Shown one piece after another: positions 1 to 9,964 of a DNA stretch of 64,000 bases. The notes under the pieces are model-generated. The model was not told the DNA's origin and made no database searches. It saw only the letters and a program-made list of their open reading frames with translations. Position 1 is the first letter of the stretch. The number at the start of each line of letters is the position of its first letter. The position numbers and the translations under genes were made by a program. This DNA is from Rouxiella chamberiensis. GTDB taxonomy: Bacteria > Pseudomonadota > Gammaproteobacteria > Enterobacterales > Enterobacteriaceae. Location: contig NZ_CP114058.1 of the NCBI RefSeq assembly GCF_026967475.1, positions 4,216,001 through 4,280,000 of the forward strand, written 5' to 3'.

Positions 1-426
1 GAAGCCGATCTGGTTCAGCGTCTGCGTGAAGACGGCCTGATGACCCTGGGCATCGTCGCGACCGATGACGAGGGCGGCGTTGTCGGATATGCCGCCTTTA
101 CGCCCGTGGACGTGCACGGCGAAGATCGCCAGTGGGTTGCGCTCGGGCCTATGGCCGTAGACGCTTCGCAGCGCCGTCAGGGAATCGGCGAAAAGCTGAT
201 TTACGAGGGGCTTGATGCCCTGAACGAGTTTGGCTATGCCGCCGTTGTGGTGCTGGGTTCACCGGACTACTACGGTCGCTTTGGCTTCAAGCCCGCCGCC
301 GATTACCAGCTCCACTGCCGCTGGCCTGACTCCGAAAAATCTTTCCAGCTGTATGTTCTGGCCGACAACGCGCTTGAAGGCGCGAACGGACAGGTGGAAT
401 ACCCTCCACATTTTAATCACATTTAA
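1..426 (+). CDS. yhbS: YhbS-like GNAT N-acetyltransferase (5' end outside window)
   Basis: Only the C-terminal part is present: the frame is open from base 1 and stops at 426. The residues match E. coli YhbS closely (for example LREDG, LGIVATDDEG, PVDVHGED, YEGLDALNEFGYAAVV, GRFGF). The acetyl-CoA binding loop RRQGIG sits near residue 60 of the visible part. GNAT enzymes move an acetyl group from acetyl-CoA to an amine; the YhbS substrate is not known to me. In E. coli this gene sits beside yhbQ and yhbP, and both are present just downstream here, which supports the assignment. Confidence 0.88.
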   Translation, partial: EADLVQRLREDGLMTLGIVATDDEGGVVGYAAFTPVDVHGEDRQWVALGPMAVDASQRRQGIGEKLIYEGLDALNEFGYAAVVVLGSPDYYGRFGFKPAADYQLHCRWPDSEKSFQLYVLADNALEGANGQVEYPPHFNHI

Positions 427-829
427 GCGCTACGCTGTATGTGTTAATAGGCCAATATTTTACCGTTGGCCTATTATTCTCCTTCCAGGTTTGCATAACG
501 TGCTTATTCTCGAAAATGACCTTAATTGCTAAAAAATAACCGATACTTTTTTGTATTCGATAAATCTTGTGCAATGAAAATTATTAATCACCTTAAAATC
601 ATAGAGTTGTGGTAATTTTCACGTCGTTTGATTACTTTTAGAAGTGCAGTCCAAAATAACAGCACAAATTGGTAAATTGACGATATTTAAATCATCGCTT
701 GTGCGCTTAGTGCTGTTCTTATAATAAAATGCCGTTTGCCTGTAAAATATCAAATATGGGTCACAGAATATTGCCTGTTGTGGAATATTATAAGCGCCAC
801 TGAACTTTAAGAATTATAAGGAATCTAAA
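427..829. other. AT-rich intergenic region upstream of the porin
   Basis: About 400 bp without a credible gene. It is much richer in A and T than its flanks and carries the promoter region of the porin at 830. I see no clear CRP site or strong sigma-70 pair that I would defend. The only structure worth noting is the run of A/T tracts close to the porin start. Confidence 0.5.
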
Positions 830-2182
830 GTGGCCAATAAACCTTCTCTTCGCTTCAACAAGCTGACGCTGGCATGTACCGTTGGACTGCTATTCGGTTC
901 GGCCCAGGTATTGGCCGCCGAAGGACCTTTCTCGCCGACTTCGACCTACATGCTGGGTGACTGGGGCGGCGAACGAACCGCACTCAAAGATGACGGCGTC
1001 GATTTCCAGGTTAACTACACCGGTGAAGCCGGCAGCAACTTTGCGGGCGGCTACGACACCAATACCACTGCGCGCTATTCAGACCAGTGGCAGTTCGGCG
1101 TTGACCTTGATTTAGACAAGCTGCTGAACTGGAAAGACACCGAATTCCAGATGACCGTCACCAACCGTAACGGCCGAAATATCTCCAACGATGCCGTTGG
1201 CGATCCGCGTACCAGCACACTTTCTTCCTCGCAGGAAGTCTGGGGCCGTGGGCAAACCACGCGTCTGACCCAGTTCTGGATCCGTCAGGGCTATTTCGAC
1301 GATACGCTGGATATCAAAGCCGGCCGTGTCACCGTGGGCGAAGACTTTGACTCTCTGAAAAGCAACTTCCAGAACCTTGCGCTCGGCAGCGGGCAGGCCG
1401 GTAACTGGCGTGGCGATCGCTGGTACAACTGGCCGGTTTCCCAGTGGGGTGGCCGTATCAAGCTGAACCTGTCGCCTGAGTACTATGCTCAGGTGGGTAT
1501 CTACAATCAGAATCCGAAAAACTATGACACCGGTAACGGCTTCCGTCTGGATACATCAAATTCCATCGGCAATCTTATCCCACTGGAGTTTGGCTGGTTG
1601 CCGAAACTCGGCCCTGAAGAGCTGCCGGGTAAATACGCGCTGGGCGCCTACTACAGCTCCACCAAGGGCAACGTCTACAGCAGCGGTGAAATTCAAAACG
1701 GTGCGATGACTTATAGCGACGAAGCGCACTCCTACGGCGGTTACCTGCTGGTCCAGCAGCAGCTGACTTCTGTCAATGGCAACAAGGATCGCGGTCTGTC
1801 GCTGACGGTTCAGGCCGTGATGAACGACAAGAAGACCTCGAGCACCGACAACTATCAGTCCGTGGCGCTGACTTACATGGGGCTGTTTGATGGTCGTCCA
1901 AAAGACGAGATTGGCTTCGGCGTAGGGCGTATTCACGTCAATGACGATTTCACCCAGACGCAGCGTGATCAAAACAATGCCAATGGCGTGAACAACTACA
2001 GCAATCCAACCTATCTGCCGGTGCAGAGCGGGGCGGAATATAACTACGAGCTGTATTACGGAATTCGCGCTACAGAGTGGATGACCATTCGTCCAAACCT
2101 GCAATACATTGCGGCACCGGGCGCAGTGAGTCAGGTTAAAGATGCCTTCGTCGGCGGTGTGACGGTCAACGTCGCGCTGTAA
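830..2182 (+). CDS. OprB-family carbohydrate-selective porin
   Basis: A 450-residue outer-membrane protein with a GTG start preceded by AAGGAATC. Residues 1-29 form a signal peptide ending VLAA before EGPFSP. The mature protein has the OprB pattern: GDWGGERTALKDDGV near its start, repeated aromatic and glycine-rich beta strands such as NWPVSQWGGRIK, and a final strand GGVTVNVAL. OprB porins let glucose and other sugars diffuse across the outer membrane. It stands alone between yhbS and yhbQ, which are nearer neighbours in E. coli, so it is probably an insertion specific to this lineage. Substrate cannot be read from sequence. Confidence 0.9.
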   Translation: MANKPSLRFNKLTLACTVGLLFGSAQVLAAEGPFSPTSTYMLGDWGGERTALKDDGVDFQVNYTGEAGSNFAGGYDTNTTARYSDQWQFGVDLDLDKLLNWKDTEFQMTVTNRNGRNISNDAVGDPRTSTLSSSQEVWGRGQTTRLTQFWIRQGYFDDTLDIKAGRVTVGEDFDSLKSNFQNLALGSGQAGNWRGDRWYNWPVSQWGGRIKLNLSPEYYAQVGIYNQNPKNYDTGNGFRLDTSNSIGNLIPLEFGWLPKLGPEELPGKYALGAYYSSTKGNVYSSGEIQNGAMTYSDEAHSYGGYLLVQQQLTSVNGNKDRGLSLTVQAVMNDKKTSSTDNYQSVALTYMGLFDGRPKDEIGFGVGRIHVNDDFTQTQRDQNNANGVNNYSNPTYLPVQSGAEYNYELYYGIRATEWMTIRPNLQYIAAPGAVSQVKDAFVGGVTVNVAL

Positions 2183-2197
2183 ACGAAGCGTTCAGGG

Positions 2198-2518
2198 CTA
2201 TTTATCCATAGCCAGCAAGAACGCCGCCACATCAGAAGAGCAGCTGCGAACCAGCTGCTCTTTCTGTTTTTTGCTCAACTGCTTGACCCGATATTCCAGC
2301 TTCGACGCCTCGGCGCGATCCCCCGCCGCACAGTGATACACCAGCGTCAACTCGCCTTTTCCCCGCAGTGATTTCGCCCCTTTGCCGAGCTGATGCTGGT
2401 TGAGACGGCGCATGACATCGGTGGTAATGCCGGTGTAGAGCATGCCCGTCGGCGTGCGCAGCATGTAAAGATGCCAGCCGTTGGCGGAAGGAAGAGAAGG
2501 CGCGGCAATGTCGGTCAC
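2198..2518 (-). CDS. yhbQ: GIY-YIG domain protein YhbQ
   Basis: A small GIY-YIG family protein similar to E. coli Yhb[27 protein letters not shown] carries the family core, followed by [13 protein letters not shown] and [14 protein letters not shown] chose the GTG start at 2518, 106 residues, because it has an AAAGAG ribosome site and gives the usual length near 100. A longer frame reaches back to 2590. The family is nuclease-like; YhbQ has been linked to DNA damage handling. Transcribed opposite to yhbP. Confidence 0.88.
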   Translation of the reverse strand: MTDIAAPSLPSANGWHLYMLRTPTGMLYTGITTDVMRRLNQHQLGKGAKSLRGKGELTLVYHCAAGDRAEASKLEYRVKQLSKKQKEQLVRSCSSDVAAFLLAMDK

Positions 2519-2670
2519 GGAATAACACTCTTTCTGGCGAATCGAACGATAGAGCAGATTAACCCACAGCCTTTTGAATAAGTGAAGCAAAACCGCATCA
2601 TCCGCAAAACCTCGGACTTTAACTTGTCTGACATCGCGCTAAACTGGACTCCCCTTTTTCGGAGCCGGAC

Positions 2671-3107
2671 ATGAACGACGCTAACGATATCGAGATAATT
2701 CGCCGCTTTCTGGGCGATAACCACGTGCTGGCGCTGTGCGCGCAGGCCGAAGACCAGCTGTGGAGCGCCAACTGCTTTTATGTGACGGATGCCGACCCGA
2801 TGTGTCTGTATTTCATGACTGAACTTAAAACGCTGCACGGCGCACTGATGGCGAAAAACCCCAAATCGTCGGCACGATTGCGACCCAGCCCGAAAATATT
2901 GCCCTGATTCAGGGGATTCAGTATCGCGGTCGCGCCACGATTTTACAGGGTGAAGAAGATGAACGTGCGCGTGCGCTGTACTGCAAACAGTTTCCCATCG
3001 CCGCCTCCATGAAAGCGCCTGTCTGGCAGTTGGCGCTGGATGACATCAAGATGACCGACAATACGCTGGGGTTTGGCACCAAACTGTGGTGGAAGCGGGA
3101 GCCATGA
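2671..3107 (+). CDS. yhbP: YhbP (UPF0306) protein, one-base frameshift
   Basis: Matches E. coli YhbP, a small flavin-reductase-like split-barrel family of unknown role. The first part (LWSANCFYVTDADPMCLYFMTELKT) is in one frame and the second part (QIVGTIATQPENIALIQGIQYRG to GFGTKLWW) is in the next. The switch falls at the run AAAAACCCC near 2855-2862, and one extra C would restore a 145-residue protein, the normal length. The stop overlaps the next ATG (ATGA), so it is translationally coupled to the LysR gene. Start has a CGGAG site. Confidence 0.82.
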
Positions 3108-3988
3108 TCAAACTGAAGCCGTTGAGTTACTTCAAGGCCGTTTGTGAACATGGGTCAATTTCGGCGGCTTCCGACGTGCTGTTTATCGCCCAGCCGCCGC
3201 TTAGCAAAGCGTTGCATCAGTTGGAAGACGAGTGGGGCGTTAAACTGTTTGACCGCTCAAGCCGTGGCATGACGCCCACCGAAGCCGGGACCTATCTTTA
3301 TCGCCGCGCCAGCGATCTGCTGCAAATGGCGAGCGAAATCGACGAAGAGATGCAGGCCTTTGGCGAGGGCGATCGCGGTGTGGTGCGCATCGGCACCGTA
3401 TCGATGGGCATTCCTCGCGTGGCTGCCGCAATGAAACGACTTAAAAGCGAACATCCTCATCTCGGCTTTTCCCTGCAACAGGGCGATACGGGCTATCTGG
3501 AGGAGTTGCTGGACAGGCGGCGCATCGACGTCGCGCTGGTGCATCTGCCGCTGACCACACGCGATGAAGATTTGGCTATCCAACCCCTGGCCCGTGCCTG
3601 TTTTCGCGTGATGTGTCTTGCCGATTCGCCGCTGGCGCACCACAGGCAAGTGACGCTGACGCAACTCGTCGAGTGGCCGCTGGTGGTCATGCGGCGTAAA
3701 TCCGGCTTTGGCGTGTATGACAACGTCATGCAGTTTTTCCTAAAAGCCGGATTAAAACCGCAGATTCTGGCTGATGCCTCGGATGTACCCATGATGAAAT
3801 ATCTGGTCGAACAGGGAATGGGCGTAGGCTTGTTGCCGATGCTGGAAGAAAATCACGAGGTGTCGACGCTACTGACGCTGCCGGTGCCTGAACTTGACGC
3901 CGTTGCCGACGATCTCGTGTTGATCTACCGTTCGCCCCACCCTTGTCATACGGTGCTGCGAACGGTAATCGACGCCTTTGTCGCCTGA
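3104..3988 (+). CDS. LysR-family transcriptional regulator
   Basis: A LysR-type regulator of 294 residues. An N-terminal winged helix-turn-helix (SISAASDVLFIAQPPLSKAL, LFDRSSRGMTPTEAG) is followed by a periplasmic-binding-like effector domain. I take the ATG at 3104, which overlaps the yhbP stop; a GTG at 3086 is possible. It is convergent with the decarboxylase genes at 4003-5724. LysR genes commonly accompany vdcBCD-type decarboxylases, normally in divergent orientation, so it may sense a phenolic acid, but the convergent arrangement makes this only a guess. Confidence 0.88.
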   Translation: MIKLKPLSYFKAVCEHGSISAASDVLFIAQPPLSKALHQLEDEWGVKLFDRSSRGMTPTEAGTYLYRRASDLLQMASEIDEEMQAFGEGDRGVVRIGTVSMGIPRVAAAMKRLKSEHPHLGFSLQQGDTGYLEELLDRRRIDVALVHLPLTTRDEDLAIQPLARACFRVMCLADSPLAHHRQVTLTQLVEWPLVVMRRKSGFGVYDNVMQFFLKAGLKPQILADASDVPMMKYLVEQGMGVGLLPMLEENHEVSTLLTLPVPELDAVADDLVLIYRSPHPCHTVLRTVIDAFVA

Positions 3989-4002
3989 ACCGATAGCGGG
4001 TA

Positions 4003-4263
4003 TTAGCCCTTTGTTTTCAGTTCGGGAACGGCGGGCATGACGCCGAAGTCAGCCATATCCGCCGGTGAAAACTTGAAGTTCGGATTATATTTTTGTGGAT
4101 CGGTAATGAAATCCGGTTCGGTACTGCGCCAGGTGAAAAAGCAGGTCTTGCAGTGGAACACCGTCCATGCGCCTTTGACAGGCGAATGACTCAAGGCTTC
4201 CGGGCCGCCTGACTCACAGCGCGGGCAACGTTCAGGGTGCAAGCTCATATTTTCGGGTTTCAT
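4003..4263 (-). CDS. Hydroxyarylic acid decarboxylase subunit D
   Basis: An 86-residue protein of the VdcD/EcdD type: CPRCESGGPEALSHSPVKG, then FHCKTCFFTWRSTEPDFIT, giving two CxxC pairs that likely hold a metal ion. Start at 4263 has an AGGAG ribosome site. Subunit D is the small partner of the non-oxidative decarboxylases acting on 4-hydroxybenzoate or vanillate. It follows subunit C by 20 bp on the same strand. A longer frame reaching 4335 overlaps subunit C and is unlikely. Confidence 0.85.
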   Translation of the reverse strand: MKPENMSLHPERCPRCESGGPEALSHSPVKGAWTVFHCKTCFFTWRSTEPDFITDPQKYNPNFKFSPADMADFGVMPAVPELKTKG

Positions 4264-4283
4264 ACATTTTTCTCCTGCCTGAA

Positions 4284-5724
4284 TTAATCGCGGTTGTCCG
4301 GGTTTTGCATCATCGATTGCAGCTTCTCGACCCACACGTCTGTGGTGATAGGATCACGCAGTTCCTGCGAAAAGTGCCCATGATCTTCCGGCGCCTTGGG
4401 CGTGGTGGCATCGATAATCACCTTGCTGGTCATGCCCGCAGGCTGCGATGCAGGGTCGAGTGGCAAAATAGAGAGGCCCGGAACCGTCACCAGATCATAT
4501 TGCGGATTAAACTTGGTCGACATGGCCCACATCACCTGCGGCAGGTTGAAAGGATCAATGGTTTCGTCGACCACAATAACCATTTTGGCGTAACCCAGCC
4601 CGTGCGGCGTTGTCAGTACGCGCATGCCAATTCCCTTGGCGAAACCGCCGAAACGGGTTTTGGTCGACACAATGACCACCAGCCCGTGGGTGTAGAGCGC
4701 GTTGACCGCCACCACTTCGGGGAAGGCCTCTTTCAGCTGCACATACAGCGGTGCGCAGGTGTTGATGCCCATCATGTAGTCGATTTCGGTCCAAGGCATG
4801 CCGAGATAAAGATGTTCGAACACGGGATTTTTGCGGTGCGACACTTTGGTTATCTCGACCACCGGCATCTGACGACCGCCCGAGTAATGCCCTGTAAATT
4901 CGCCAAAAGGCCCCTCGGCTTCCCGCACCCGCGACAGAATACGGCCTTCAAGCACGAATTCGGACCCCCACGGCACGTCAAGCCCGGTCAGTTCGGCCTT
5001 CACCACCGGATAAGGCACGCCGTTAAGTGCGCCTGCCATTGCGTATTCCGATTGGTTGTAGAGAATCGGCATCGCGCCGACGGTGCTTATCATCGGGTCA
5101 TTGCCGATAGTAATGGCGATAGGCAGATCAACGCCCAACTCTTCGGCGCGCTGGAGATGAATCGCGATATCATGCGCCGGAACAGGCTGTAGCCCGAGAC
5201 GGTTTTTACCTTTCACTTCAATGCGATAAATACCCACGTTCTGGCTGGCTTCATGCGCTTCGCCTTCAAGGGAAGGATCGCGCGAGACTACGCTCGCCTT
5301 GTCGATATAAAAACCGCCGTCGCCGTGGTTGAGACGAAACAGCGGCAGAATATCGAACAGGTTTATCTCATCCTCAATGATGGTTTCCTGCCACGGCGCG
5401 CTGTCGCGGTGTTCGACCTCGCCGGGATAATTCTGGTAGCGGCGAACGAACTCGAAAAACTGCTGCTTGAGCGGCGTGTTTTTCGGCATGTCCATTGCGA
5501 TAGCTAGATTCGGCCACGAGCCGTGAACGTTCATCGCGATTCGGGCATCGTGGTAACCCAGAATATTTTCAAACAGCAGCGCGGGTGAGGTGTCGCCCAG
5601 TTTGGCGGCGGCGCAGGCGGCGGCCGAAATGTCCGGCTCCGGCGTAACCTGGTTCGGTGATGTGCAGCAACTGCTGCTGTGCGTCTAGCGCGTCAAGATA
5701 ACTGCGTAAATCGTGAAACGGCAT
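4284..5724 (-). CDS. Hydroxyarylic acid decarboxylase subunit C (UbiD family), frameshifted near its start
   Basis: A UbiD-family decarboxylase using prenylated FMN. The downstream frame holds MNVHGSWPNLAIAM, EGPFGEFTGHY and the R/E-rich active-site region typical of VdcC. The true start is at 5724 (AAAGGAG site), giving MPFHDLRSYLDALDAQQQ. Near 5650 the sequence has one base too many (CCAGGTT); removing it joins the two parts into a 479-residue protein of normal size. Subunit B (the flavin prenyltransferase that usually starts vdcBCD) is not present here. It lies 134 bp downstream of phnN on the same strand. Confidence 0.85.
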
Positions 5725-5858
5725 GGTTATGGCTCCTTTAACCCAGACTTTATTCGATTATCTGAGGCACGGAGCCTTTGGAACATGACTTAAAAAGATC
5801 GGCGGTATAGCTTTTTTGTATGGCACAGGGCAGGACGGCGGTCATACACCTTTAAGGC

Positions 5859-6431
5859 TCAGGCGAGGGAAACGCGGTGCGCCAGACACTGCGCCTGCTG
5901 CAACACGTCCATCAGGTTCGCAAGCGTGTCGTGCAAATCGCCATCGTTGTTCAACCGTCGACACGTCGCGGGCAGACCTTGTTGATACTCGGCCGCTCGG
6001 CGCAGGCGCTGTTCGATTTCGATGGAGGATTCCCTTGCGCGTGCCTTGAGCCGCTCTGCCAACACCTCGGGCGACACATGCAGATACACCGGAAGCAGCG
6101 CATCGCCATAGCGTGCCAGCGCCTCGGGCAGATGCGCCCGTGAGCCGTTGACTACCACGGTAAAACCCTGTTGCATCCACAGGTCGATTTCAATACCCAG
6201 CGCGTAGCGCGTTTCATGCGCCTGCCAGTCGAGCGCAAAAAGGCCGCGCGACTGACGCAGGGCAAACTCGCTGTGACTCAGCGCAATGTGATTCTCTGCA
6301 CCGGCATGTGCCGGACGCGTGATATAGCGGTGCGCCACCAGCAAGGCCGGCGGCGTTTTCTCCCGCAGCGCGTCGAGCAGGCTGTCTTTGCCCGACCCCG
6401 ACGCCCCCACAACATAGACCAGTTTTGCCAT
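5859..6431 (-). CDS. phnN: Ribose 1,5-bisphosphate phosphokinase PhnN
   Basis: A 190-residue P-loop kinase with GASGSGKDSLL at residues 10-20. PhnN phosphorylates ribose 1,5-bisphosphate to PRPP, which returns the ribose of the C-P lyase pathway to nucleotide synthesis. Its ATG overlaps the phnM stop (TGATG), so the two are coupled. It is the last phn gene of the run. Confidence 0.93.
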   Translation of the reverse strand: MAKLVYVVGASGSGKDSLLDALREKTPPALLVAHRYITRPAHAGAENHIALSHSEFALRQSRGLFALDWQAHETRYALGIEIDLWMQQGFTVVVNGSRAHLPEALARYGDALLPVYLHVSPEVLAERLKARARESSIEIEQRLRRAAEYQQGLPATCRRLNNDGDLHDTLANLMDVLQQAQCLAHRVSLA

Positions 6432-7582
6432 CAGAATATCTGTATTCCCTGACGCCAGACGTTTTGCACGTAGTGGTTCTGCACATAGTGATGCGGGTCA
6501 TGTGCGCGTGCCAGTAGTAGATCTGCGCGTTTCCCCTCGGCAATCACGCCTCTGTCTTCCAGCCCCAGCGCCTGTGCCGGATTTCGCGTGACCAGCGCCA
6601 CTGCCTGCGGCAGCGTCAATGCATTGCTGTCATCTTTGGCGATGCGAAACACGGCATCCAGCAGGCTGGCGGGATAATAGTCGGAAGAGAGAATATCAAG
6701 CAGGCCGAGCGATGCCAGATCTTTTGCCGCCACATTGCCGGAATGCGAGCCGCCCCGCACGATATTGGGCGCACCCATCAACACTTGCAGTCCTTCTGCG
6801 CGCGAGGCCCGTGCCGCTTCTTCTGTAGTCGGGAATTCGGCAATCACGCTGCCCAGCGCCCTGGATTCCAAAACGTGGGCGGCGGTCGCGTCGTCATGGC
6901 TGGCAAGCGCGATGCCACGTTCACGACAGTGCGCGGCAATCGCTATCCGGTTCGGCTGCGCCCAGCGGCGGGAATTCTCCATCTGTTCATGCTGGAACGC
7001 TTCCATCTCCTGATCGTTAAGCTGATATTTTCCCTGATAATATTCGCGATATTTCTGCGGCGTGGAAAACTGGCGCTGACCCGGCGAATGGTCCATCAAC
7101 GACACCAGCGACACGCCGGACTGCGTCATCAGCTGTTCGAACAGCGGCAGGGTGGTTTCATGCGGCAGTTCACAGCGCAGATGCAGTCGATGTTCGGCGC
7201 GATTCAATCCGGCCTTTTGGCTGTTGATCACCGCATCGATCATTTTCTGCAAATTATCTAGGCGATGGCCGCCGTCGCGCACGTCGCCAACCCCGATGGC
7301 GTCCAGCACCGTCGTAATGCCGCTGGCAACCATCAGCGCGTCATGGCTGCTCATCGCCGAATGGGCAGGCCAGTCGACCTTCGGACGCGGAGTAAAAAAC
7401 TTGTCCAGATTATCGGTATGCAGTTCGACAAAGCCGGGCATCAGCCAGGCGCCTTCTGCGTCGAGAGCCTGTGAAAGCTGACTGGAATTATCGGAAAATG
7501 ACGCGATAACCCCTTCTTTTACCTCAATCGATCCCTTTACCGTTTCATTTGCCAACACCAGATTGACGTTCGTAATAATCAT
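6431..7582 (-). CDS. phnM: Phosphonate metabolism protein PhnM (RPnTP hydrolase)
   Basis: An amidohydrolase-family protein of 383 residues. Metal ligands are visible in VELHTDN near residue 56 and further His/Asp clusters ([24 protein letters not shown]). PhnM removes pyrophosphate from alpha-D-ribose 1-methylphosphonate 5-triphosphate to make the substrate for PhnJ. The start overlaps the phnL stop by four bases. Confidence 0.94.
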   Translation of the reverse strand: MIITNVNLVLANETVKGSIEVKEGVIASFSDNSSQLSQALDAEGAWLMPGFVELHTDNLDKFFTPRPKVDWPAHSAMSSHDALMVASGITTVLDAIGVGDVRDGGHRLDNLQKMIDAVINSQKAGLNRAEHRLHLRCELPHETTLPLFEQLMTQSGVSLVSLMDHSPGQRQFSTPQKYREYYQGKYQLNDQEMEAFQHEQMENSRRWAQPNRIAIAAHCRERGIALASHDDATAAHVLESRALGSVIAEFPTTEEAARASRAEGLQVLMGAPNIVRGGSHSGNVAAKDLASLGLLDILSSDYYPASLLDAVFRIAKDDSNALTLPQAVALVTRNPAQALGLEDRGVIAEGKRADLLLARAHDPHHYVQNHYVQNVWRQGIQIF

Positions 7583-8289
7583 GCCATTTTCTCCGCATTG
7601 GCCAGTTCCGGGGTCATGACGTGCAGACGATCCGCGACACGCGCACGCACGTCTTCATCATGGAAAATACCGACCACGGCGGCACCGCGCGCCTTGGCCT
7701 GTTCAATCAGCGCGACCACGGCCGCGCGGTTTGTTGCATCCAGCGAGGCGGTCGGTTCATCGAGCAGCAGCACGGGATAATCGACAATAAAGCCACGGGC
7801 GATGTTTACCCGCTGCTGTTCTCCTCCGGAAAAGGTCGACGGCGCAAGCGGCCAGAGGCGTTCCGGCACATTGAGATGCTGTAGCAAGGCAGCGGCGCGC
7901 TGCTCCGCCTCGGCTTTGGCCACGCCCAGCTCGACCAGCGGTTGCATGACCAGCTGGAGCGCGCTAATTCGCGGGATAACGCGCAGGAACTGACTGACCC
8001 AGCCGACGCTGTGGCGGCGTACCTCGAGAATCTCTCTGGCCTGCGCACTGACCATGTCTACCCACTGCTCGCCGTGCCTGACCCAGATTTGGCCGCTGTC
8101 GGGCAGATAATTGCCGTAAAGCGAGCGCAGCAGGGTAGATTTCCCGCTACCTGAATGGCCGTGCAGCACCACGCACTCCCCGGCGTTCACTTCGAGGTTG
8201 GCGTCGGAAAAGACCGGCAGCCGGATGCCCTGCTGATTGTGCAAGACAAATGTCTTGCCGAGTTTTTCGACCTTAAGTCTGATTGTCAT
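7579..8289 (-). CDS. phnL: C-P lyase accessory ATPase PhnL
   Basis: A 236-residue ABC-type ATPase with Walker [10 protein letters not shown], signature FSGGEQQR and Walker [11 protein letters not shown]. PhnL is needed with PhnGHIJ for phosphonate triphosphate formation rather than for transport. It overlaps phnM by four bases and lies 20 bp from phnK. Confidence 0.93.
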   Translation of the reverse strand: MTIRLKVEKLGKTFVLHNQQGIRLPVFSDANLEVNAGECVVLHGHSGSGKSTLLRSLYGNYLPDSGQIWVRHGEQWVDMVSAQAREILEVRRHSVGWVSQFLRVIPRISALQLVMQPLVELGVAKAEAEQRAAALLQHLNVPERLWPLAPSTFSGGEQQRVNIARGFIVDYPVLLLDEPTASLDATNRAAVVALIEQAKARGAAVVGIFHDEDVRARVADRLHVMTPELANAEKMA

Positions 8290-8309
8290 GGCATTTTCTC
8301 ATCATGGAT

Positions 8310-9077
8310 TCAGGACAAAACGGAGGACACGAGCAACTGGGTATAAGGGTGATGCGGATCGTCGAGTACGCGATCGGTTAACCCACTTTCCACCACCTGA
8401 CCCTGTTTCATCACCAGCAAGCGGTGGGCCAGCAGCCGCGCCACGCCCAAATCGTGGGTCACAATCACCACGGCGAGCCGCATTTCCACCACCAGCGTGC
8501 GCAGCAGATCCAGCAGGCGGGCCTGCACCGACACGTCCAGTCCGCCGGTGGGTTCATCCATAAAGACCAGGCGTGGATGGGTCACCAGATTGCGGGCGAT
8601 TTGCAGGCGCTGCTGCATTCCGCCGGAAAAAGTGGTCGGCAGGTCGTCAAGACGCGAAATCGGGATCTCGACGTCTTCCAGCCACTGACCGGCCTGCTTG
8701 CGAATATGGGCATAATTGCGTTCGCCGATAGCCATCAGCCGCTCGCCGATATTGCCGCCCGCCGACACCTGACGACGCAGGCCGTCCATCGGATGCTGAT
8801 GCACTACGCCCCAGTCTGTACGCAGCAGGCGGCGGCGATCGCTCTCCGCCATCGCGTACAGCGACTGCGCGGACTGCACGCCGTTGTCATAAATCACCCG
8901 TCCCTGCTGCGGGGCAAGGCGGCCTGAAATCGCGTGCAGCAGCGTGGTCTTGCCCGATCCCGATTCACCGACTATCCCCAGCACTTCGCCGGGATGGATC
9001 TGGAAGGACACGTCGCTGAAGCCTTTGCCCGGCGCATATAAATGGGTCAGATTTTCAACCGAAAGTAGCGGATTCAT
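8310..9077 (-). CDS. phnK: C-P lyase ABC protein PhnK
   Basis: A 255-residue ABC ATPase with Walker A GESGSGKTT, signature TFSGGMQQR and Walker B LVFMDEPTGGLD. PhnK docks on the PhnGHIJ core complex at PhnJ. The first four bases overlap the phnJ stop (ATGA), a sign of coupled translation. Confidence 0.93.
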   Translation of the reverse strand: MNPLLSVENLTHLYAPGKGFSDVSFQIHPGEVLGIVGESGSGKTTLLHAISGRLAPQQGRVIYDNGVQSAQSLYAMAESDRRRLLRTDWGVVHQHPMDGLRRQVSAGGNIGERLMAIGERNYAHIRKQAGQWLEDVEIPISRLDDLPTTFSGGMQQRLQIARNLVTHPRLVFMDEPTGGLDVSVQARLLDLLRTLVVEMRLAVVIVTHDLGVARLLAHRLLVMKQGQVVESGLTDRVLDDPHHPYTQLLVSSVLS

Positions 9078-9964
9078 TGCGGTCCGTTCTCCTGTGAAGA
9101 TGCGGTTGCGCCCCGTTGGGCGCAGTAGTCGGTATCGGAGCAGACAAACATCCGGTTGCCGAGGTCGTCGAGCACCACCTCATCGAGATAGCTATCGTGC
9201 GATCCGCAAATCGCGCACGGTTGATCCCATTTCTGAACGGTAAAAGGGTGATCCTCGAAATCCAGACTTTCGACTTTGGTAAACGGCGGCAGGGCATAGA
9301 TACGCTTTTCGCGACCCGCGCCGAACAGTTGCAATGCAGGCATCATGTTCATCTTCGGGTTATCGAATTTCGGAATAGGCGAAGGATCCATCACGTAGCG
9401 ATCGTTAACCTTGACCGGATAGGCGTACGTCGTGGCGATATGGCCGAAGCGCGCGATATCTTCGTAAAGTTTCACCTGCATCACGCCGTACTCTTCCAGC
9501 GCGTGCATTTTTCGCGTTTCGGTTTCGCGGGGTTCGATAAAGCGCAGCGGTTCTGGAATCGGCACCTGATAGACAAGAATCTGATCCTCGTGCAGCGGCG
9601 TTTCGGGAATGCGGTGGCGGGTCTGGATCAAGGTCGCGTCACGGGTTTTTTCAGTGGTTTCAACGGCGGCCACATTCTTGAAAAAGCGGCGGATCGATAC
9701 GGCGTTGGTGGTGTCGTCCGCGCCCTGATCGATAACCTTCAACACGTCGTCCTGACCGATCACGCTCGCGGTAAGCTGAATACCGCCGGTACCCCAGCCG
9801 TAGGGCATCGGCATTTCACGCCCCGCAAACGGCACCTGATAACCCGGGATAGCCACGGCTTTGAGAATGGCGCGGCGGATCATGCGCTTGGTCTGCTCGT
9901 CCAGATAACCCGGATTGTAGCCCGTGACCGTTGTCTGACCGAGGCGCTTTTGACTAGTTTTCAT
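9074..9964 (-). CDS. phnJ: Alpha-D-ribose 1-methylphosphonate 5-phosphate C-P lyase PhnJ
   Basis: The radical SAM C-P lyase, 296 residues. The non-canonical cluster ligands are in the C-terminal segment CAICGSHD ... VCSDTDYC. It cleaves the carbon-phosphorus bond, releasing methane from methylphosphonate. The start overlaps the end of phnI by 11 bases. Sequence is uninterrupted here, unlike its neighbour phnI. Confidence 0.95.
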   Translation of the reverse strand: MKTSQKRLGQTTVTGYNPGYLDEQTKRMIRRAILKAVAIPGYQVPFAGREMPMPYGWGTGGIQLTASVIGQDDVLKVIDQGADDTTNAVSIRRFFKNVAAVETTEKTRDATLIQTRHRIPETPLHEDQILVYQVPIPEPLRFIEPRETETRKMHALEEYGVMQVKLYEDIARFGHIATTYAYPVKVNDRYVMDPSPIPKFDNPKMNMMPALQLFGAGREKRIYALPPFTKVESLDFEDHPFTVQKWDQPCAICGSHDSYLDEVVLDDLGNRMFVCSDTDYCAQRGATASSQENGPQ

